DNA from: DATFQI01 sp963816955
GTDB lineage: Bacteria > Actinomycetota > Thermoleophilia > Solirubrobacterales > Solirubrobacteraceae
Length of the DNA stretch: 64,000 nucleotides
Assembly: GCA_963816955.1 (NCBI GenBank)
Contig: CAWFME010000004.1
Location: 620,001-684,000 of the forward strand
Reading direction: 5' to 3'
Part shown: piece by piece, positions 60,351 to 64,000 of the stretch
Numbering within the stretch: the first letter of the stretch is position 1
How the letters are laid out: the number at the start of each line of letters is the position of its first letter
Notes under the pieces: model-generated
What the model was told of the DNA's origin: nothing
Database searches by the model: none
Seen by the model: only the letters and a program-made list of their open reading frames with translations
Translations under genes and position numbers: made by a program

Positions 60351-61462
60351 TCCGCCTCCGGCAACTCCACGACGCCGGCGTGTCGATCTGGCTCGACACG
60401 CTCTCGCGCGACCTGCTCGACAGCGGCAGGTTCACAGAGCTGATCGCCGGTTCGGCGGTCACGGGGGCGACGTCGAACCCGACGATCTTCGCGAAGGCGA
60501 TCGCGGACTCCGATCTGTATGACGACCAGCTCGCCGCCATCGCGGTGGCTGGCGTCCGCGACCTCCGGGAGTTGTTCTTCGCGGTCGCGCTCGAGGACAT
60601 TCGTCGCGCCGCTGATCTGCTGCGGCCCGCCTACGAGGCGAGCGGCGGCCGCGACGGATTCGTGTCCTTCGAGTGCACCCCCGACGTCGCCGACGACACT
60701 GCTGCCACGGTCGAGCAGGGGCTCGAGCTGTGGGCCCGCATCGCACGGCCCAACGCGATGATCAAGGTCCCCGCCACCGACGCCGGACTGCCCGCGATCG
60801 AGGCCCTCACGGCACGCGGGGTCAACGTCAACGTGACGCTGCTGTTCTCCGTCGATCGCTACGAGCAGGTCATCGACGCCTACCTCGCCGGCCTCGAACG
60901 CCGGATCCAGGCGGGGGAGGCGGTCTGCGCCATCGCATCGGTGGCCTCGTTCTTCGTCTCGCGGATCGACGCCAAGGCCGACGCCGTCCTCCCTGCGGGC
61001 TCGTCGCTGCGCGGCCGAGTGGCGATCGCGAACGCCCAGAGGGCATACGCGCGCTACCGCGCTCGCTTCACCGACCGGCGCTGGCTCGCGCTCGAACGCG
61101 CCGGCGCACATCCCCAGCGGCCGTTGTGGGCCAGCACCGGCACGAAGGATCCCGCCTACTCGGACGTTCTCTACGTCGAGCGACTGATCGCGCCCGGGGT
61201 GATCAACACGATGCCCGAGACCACGCTCAGCGCGTTCGCCGACCATGGGTACGTCGGGGTGGAGATGACCGCCGACGCCGGAGCGGCGGAGGCGACTCTG
61301 CGCGACGCGAGCGAAGCCGGCATCGACCTCGACGCGATCACCCGCGAGCTCGAGCGTGCCGGAGTTCGCGCGTTCTGCGACTCTTACAGCGAGCTGCTCT
61401 CCCGCATCGAGATCGTGCTGCAGCGGGTCGCCTTGGACCGGGAGCCAAGCCCAGCGTCCTAA
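60347..61462 (+). CDS. tal: Transaldolase
   Basis: A 371-residue transaldolase of the Mycobacterium type. SIWLDTLSRDLL, GATSNPTIFAKAI, the Schiff-base lysine in NAMIKVPAT, VNVNVTLLFS, and LWASTGTKDPAYSD are all present. It transfers dihydroxyacetone between sugar phosphates in the non-oxidative pentose phosphate pathway. A second, stress-linked transaldolase next to a flavoprotein suggests a role in restoring NADPH or carbon supply under stress, which is inference. It is coupled to the flavoprotein by a 4-bp overlap. Confidence 0.93.
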   Translation: MIRLRQLHDAGVSIWLDTLSRDLLDSGRFTELIAGSAVTGATSNPTIFAKAIADSDLYDDQLAAIAVAGVRDLRELFFAVALEDIRRAADLLRPAYEASGGRDGFVSFECTPDVADDTAATVEQGLELWARIARPNAMIKVPATDAGLPAIEALTARGVNVNVTLLFSVDRYEQVIDAYLAGLERRIQAGEAVCAIASVASFFVSRIDAKADAVLPAGSSLRGRVAIANAQRAYARYRARFTDRRWLALERAGAHPQRPLWASTGTKDPAYSDVLYVERLIAPGVINTMPETTLSAFADHGYVGVEMTADAGAAEATLRDASEAGIDLDAITRELERAGVRAFCDSYSELLSRIEIVLQRVALDREPSPAS

Positions 61463-61559
61463 GGGTCACTCCGCGCGCGGGATAGAGGCGCGCACCCATT
61501 TCGAGGGGCCCTCCGGAGGACGATCTGCGGCCGTACCACCACCCTGCCACTGCCACTCG

Positions 61560-61955
61560 ACGTGGTCGGCTCGGTTGTCTGCGCCGCATCCGATGACCGC
61601 TCACGCACACGGTGTCGCCGCTGACGACCAGGCGGTCGGCGATCAGGCGGCGGTGGCAGCGCCACCAGAGCGCCTCGGCACACATCATGACGGTGCGCTG
61701 CTCCGAGGCCATTCCGCGGAGATCTGCCAGCGCCCGGCGAACTCCTCGCTCATTGCGTAGTCGGCATTGGCACCACCGGTACGAAATACCGCGGTCAGGA
61801 AGGCTCGTAGCGAGCGCCTCAGCTCCGAAGTGGGGGTGACGGCGCGAGCCCGGCGCCGTTCGGACGTCGACCAGCAGGGCGATCTCGTTGACGCGAAGCA
61901 ACCCGACGAACACGTCGAACGAATGCGTGGAGTGTCCGACCGTCCAGACCGTCAT
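61560..61955 (-). pseudogene. DUF488 protein with internal deletion
   Basis: From ATG 61955 the first 60 residues (VWTVGHSTHSFDVFVGLLR, LVDVRTAPGSRRHPHFGAEA, LPDRGISYRW) match DUF488. The central block, with the N-A-G-F-R-G-Y segment, is missing. The frame continues with ALADLRGMASEQRTVMMCAE, LWWRCHRRLIADRLV, the C-terminal part. About 45 residues are absent, so it is unlikely to be functional. The open frame continues over the transaldolase 3' end to 61338 with no resemblance to the family; I end it where the homology ends. Confidence 0.7.
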
Positions 61956-61973
61956 CCAGGAAGCGGCCGGAGC

Positions 61974-62882
61974 TCAGCGGTCGTGGGCCGCGGGGACGAT
62001 CATGGTCGGCCGGTTGGTCTTGTGCAGAACCGCCCGCGACACGCTGCCAAGCAAGACCGAGCGAAGACCTGTCAGTCCGCGAGAGCCCATGACGATCGAC
62101 GCGGCCTCGACCCGGTCGGCTTCACGGAGGATCGTCTCCGAAACGGGGCCGGCGGACACGACCGCGAGCGGCTCGGCGCAGAGGTCTCCCGCCCTCGCGA
62201 CGCGGACGCCTTCGTCGGCGATCGCGCCGACTCGGTCGGCGGCTGCCCGATCGATCTGAACGAAGTCGGCCATGCTGTCGAGTGCTCCTGCCCACGCTTC
62301 GCTACCAAGAGCAGTCGCCCTTCCGACGGAGACCACGAGGGCATCGCGGCCCGGGAACAGCGCAGCCGCCCGCTTGATCGCGCAGCGAGAAGCCTCGGAC
62401 CCGTCGTACGCGAGCAGCAGCGATCCGTTGGCGGCCAGCGAGTGTCCCGCTGGGTCCACGGCATATGTGGTGACGGGCAGCTCGTAGCGTGCCTCGAGTC
62501 CCTCGATCAGCCCGTTCTCCTGCCATGTGGCGTGCTCGAAGCTCCGAAGCCCGACAAGAATGTGATCGGGCTCGAAGCTCGCGACGGCGTCAGCGATCAC
62601 GGCCGCGATGCTGCCGCGGCCCGGCGCCCCCGTCGCATGACCGCCGATGGCGTCGATGTGCGCCAGTACCGCGTCGAGCCGGTCATCGGCACGATGGCGA
62701 TGCCGGTCGACGTCGTCGGCGAGCCATGCGAGTCGTCCGGGGAGGGACGGGGTGACGACATGAATCCGAGCAGCTGCATCGAACACAGCTCGTGCGGCGA
62801 CGGGCAGGTCGTCAGCCTCGGACACGGCGAAATCGGCGACGAACAGAAGTCGCTCGATCACCCCGTTCGTTGCTGGCGGCAT
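61974..62882 (-). CDS. Tandem universal stress protein, first domain degenerate
   Basis: A 302-residue protein from ATG 62882. The second UspA domain (SLLLAYDGSEASRCAIKRAA, VMGSRGLTG...GSVSRAVLHK) has an intact nucleotide motif; the first (RLLFVADFAVSEADDLPVAA, ILVGLRSFE) lacks it. It follows a 43-residue membrane peptide gene with a 16-bp gap, so both probably share one promoter near 63060-63110. A longer start (62966) overlaps the peptide gene and is less likely. Confidence 0.85.
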   Translation of the reverse strand: MPPATNGVIERLLFVADFAVSEADDLPVAARAVFDAAARIHVVTPSLPGRLAWLADDVDRHRHRADDRLDAVLAHIDAIGGHATGAPGRGSIAAVIADAVASFEPDHILVGLRSFEHATWQENGLIEGLEARYELPVTTYAVDPAGHSLAANGSLLLAYDGSEASRCAIKRAAALFPGRDALVVSVGRATALGSEAWAGALDSMADFVQIDRAAADRVGAIADEGVRVARAGDLCAEPLAVVSAGPVSETILREADRVEAASIVMGSRGLTGLRSVLLGSVSRAVLHKTNRPTMIVPAAHDR

Positions 62883-62898
62883 GTGGTGGCAGCGCGTG

Positions 62899-63030
62899 TC
62901 ATCGGCGCCTCGCTTGGAGATTCCGTTCGTCCGCCTCCACTGCCGAGCGCTTGCTCGTCGCAGCACGCGCGAGCAGCTCGATCGAGCCGAGGACGGTGAC
63001 GGCCATGGCGATCCAGATGATGGTGATCAT
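62899..63030 (-). CDS. 43-residue single-helix membrane peptide
   Basis: A short open frame from ATG 63030 with a good ribosome site (GATGAGGAA, 6-7 nt upstream). It encodes a hydrophobic N-terminal helix (MITIIWIAMAVTVLGSIELL) and a charged tail (RSAVEADERN). It ends 16 bp before a Usp gene on the same strand and has the regulon-type site 60-79 bp upstream. So it looks like the first gene of that operon. The function is unknown; small membrane peptides of this size often tune membrane enzymes or sensors. Confidence 0.5.
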   Translation of the reverse strand: MITIIWIAMAVTVLGSIELLARAATSKRSAVEADERNLQARRR

Positions 63031-63089
63031 GGGTTCCTCATCCGTCGTGGGTTGGCAACTCCCATGGTCGCTCGAGACGTGCGCTCACA

Positions 63090-63109
63090 CCATGGACTCG
63101 AGCACCCAT
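63090..63109. promoter_or_regulatory. Candidate stress-regulon operator, copy D
   Basis: CCATGGACTCGAGCACCCAT, 60-79 bp upstream of the membrane-peptide/Usp operon. About 15 of 20 positions agree with the site at 59091-59110. A partial second copy, CCATGGTCGCTCGAGACGTG, lies at 63062-63081. Confidence 0.45.
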
Positions 63110-63133
63110 TCGAAGCCCATCGCGGCCCGTCAG

Positions 63134-63760
63134 TCAGCGAAAGGGCAGCTCAGGCACGCGACCGCCGGCAGCGTCCGGCTCCCGCTCGTCGGGTCGGCCG
63201 GTGGCGCCGGGGCGAAGGCGGCCGATGATGCGCTGTGCTCGCCACGCGATCTCGTCCGTCTCTGCCCGCAACGCGTCGGCGATGGCGGGCACCGACTCGC
63301 CGTCCAGCAGCATCGCGAACACTGGCAGGTCCTCGCTGTCCAGCCGAGCCGTCGCGGCGTCGTACGCCGCCCGGGGCACGGGGGGTAGCAGGGTCTCACC
63401 GCGCGCGACCGTACGAATCGCGGCGAGCAATGACGACACCGGCTCCGCTTTGTCCACGACGGCGTCGGCGTGCGCGACGCGAGCGGGCAGCGCCAGGGTC
63501 TGCTTGGCGAACGCGGAGTAGATGATCACCGCCGGCGGTTGCGGCCGATCCTTGATGCGCCGGCTTTGCGATAGGCCGTCGGAGCGCGCGACGTCGTGGT
63601 CGACGACGAGAACGTCGGCCCGTGTGTTGTCGAGTTGCCGCGCCAGCGCCGGGGCGGACGATGCTGCTCCCACGATGACGATGTCGGGTTCCTGCTCGAC
63701 GACACGCTGCAGTCCGACGAGCACGGCGGGATGGTCGTCGAGTAGGGCCAGTCGGATCAT
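63134..63760 (-). CDS. NarL-type response regulator with diverged HTH
   Basis: A 208-residue regulator. The receiver is intact (LALLDDHPAVL, VLVVDHDVA, DAVVDKAEP with the lysine). The C-terminal domain (about 140-185) keeps the outline of a LuxR helix-turn-helix (LLDGESVPAIADALRAETDE) but lacks the usual T-V-x-x-H recognition element. So DNA binding may be altered or lost. It lies downstream of the kinase gene at the window edge on the same strand. The palindrome at 63793-63812 lies 33-52 bp before its start, suggesting control by the regulon itself. Confidence 0.82.
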   Translation of the reverse strand: MIRLALLDDHPAVLVGLQRVVEQEPDIVIVGAASSAPALARQLDNTRADVLVVDHDVARSDGLSQSRRIKDRPQPPAVIIYSAFAKQTLALPARVAHADAVVDKAEPVSSLLAAIRTVARGETLLPPVPRAAYDAATARLDSEDLPVFAMLLDGESVPAIADALRAETDEIAWRAQRIIGRLRPGATGRPDEREPDAAGGRVPELPFR

Positions 63761-63792
63761 GCTCGGAGTGTGTGGGCGGCCGGCGCCGCCTG

Positions 63793-63812
63793 CGATGGGG
63801 TGCGGACCGCAC
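63793..63812. promoter_or_regulatory. Candidate stress-regulon operator, copy F
   Basis: CGATGGGGTGCGGACCGCAC, 33-52 bp upstream of the NarL-type regulator gene. About 14 of 20 positions agree with the site at 59091-59110, including ATGGG and GGACC. The distance to the start codon equals that of copies A and B. Confidence 0.45.
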
Positions 63813-63851
63813 CTGCGCTCCGTGAGCGCCCCAATCAGGCCAGGGGCATGA

Positions 63852-64000
63852 TCAAGCGACGTCGAGCGGGATCGAGAGCCTGACCTCGGTGCCCCGCTCC
63901 GGCGCGGGCTTGATCGTGAGGGCGGCGCCGATCAGCATTGCTCGCTCGCGCATGCCGCGGATCCCGTGGGAGGACTTGTGCGCCGCCGGGGGGAGGCCGC
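63852..64000 (-). CDS. Histidine kinase, C-terminal end only
   Basis: The gene enters from the right edge; 49 C-terminal residues are visible. HGIRGMRERAMLIGAALTIK followed by GTEVRLSIPLDVA is the last part of a HATPase domain (G2 box and final strands) of NarX/DevS-type kinases. It lies upstream of the NarL-type regulator on the same strand, separated by a 91-bp spacer with its own regulon-type site. If the missing part carries GAF domains, a DevS-like sensor is likely; that cannot be seen here. Confidence 0.75.
   Translation of the reverse strand, partial: GLPPAAHKSSHGIRGMRERAMLIGAALTIKPAPERGTEVRLSIPLDVA

Noticed and set aside
48680..64000. An attR copy of the tRNA-His 3' end
   Set aside because: I looked for the T-arm/acceptor sequence downstream and saw no convincing second copy in the window.
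1..64000. CRISPR arrays, rRNA operons or insertion sequences
   Set aside because: No regularly spaced repeats, rRNA sequence or transposase-like gene with terminal inverted repeats was seen.

Overview
The window is about 64 kb of very GC-rich DNA with dense gene packing and many 4-bp start/stop overlaps. The gene content (secreted RTX-like and MopE-like proteins with CxGRxC tails, PQQ-dehydrogenase-like secreted enzymes, many universal stress proteins, LuxR/NarL two-component pairs, leaderless promoters) suggests an actinobacterium of the class Thermoleophilia, order Solirubrobacterales (Conexibacter/Solirubrobacter type). That placement is inference from style and content; no rRNA gene is present.

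Layout. 0-4.2 kb: end of a lipoprotein gene, a frameshifted MMPL exporter, an ArsR repressor with a palindromic operator, and an MFS transporter. 4.2-8.5 kb: a cassette bracketed by two copies of a tRNA 3'-end fragment. It holds a calpain-like protease with an eCIS-cargo-like leader plus a translationally coupled small gene, a small membrane protein, a 14-TM MFS exporter and a divergent ECF41-type sigma factor whose predicted promoter motif occurs on both strands between the two genes. 8.5-16 kb: a two-component system, an orphan HoxX, and a GGDEF/EAL protein broken by a frameshift. 15.5-22.4 kb: secreted and surface proteins (RTX-like, a Pro/Ala-rich helical protein, a PQQ-type dehydrogenase with PKD domain, two tandem MopE-like proteins). 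22.6-25.4 kb: a sensor kinase with degenerate receiver, a J-domain coiled-coil protein and a membrane-anchored protein.

25.5-42.8 kb is mainly purine catabolism. One operon runs uraD-uox-uraH-allC-allB-DUF3830 (urate to ureidoglycine), divergent from a purine permease. A second runs xdhB-xdhC-(8-oxo)guanine deaminase-xdhA-83 aa protein-adenine deaminase. Together they would take guanine and adenine through (hypo)xanthine to urate, allantoin and allantoate, freeing nitrogen. Cysteine dioxygenase, proC, an acetyltransferase and two hydrolases sit between the operons. 42.8-47.7 kb is a five-gene, fully overlapping operon (NodB-like deacetylase, acyl-CoA-dehydrogenase-like protein, methyltransferase, FAD/NAD reductase, glycosyltransferase) whose product is not known to me.

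48.6-64 kb begins with tRNA-His followed by a decayed tyrosine integrase, and then a stress/dormancy-type region: seven universal stress protein genes or remnants, two NarL regulators, a histidine kinase (cut by the window end), an SQR-like flavoprotein, transaldolase, TRIC channel, YtoQ, several small membrane proteins and three members of a small helical protein family I do not recognise. A shared 18-20 bp near-palindrome lies 30-75 bp upstream of many of these genes and resembles a DosR/NarL-type operator, so the region may be one regulon. Several of its genes carry internal deletions or frameshifts, so it is also decaying.
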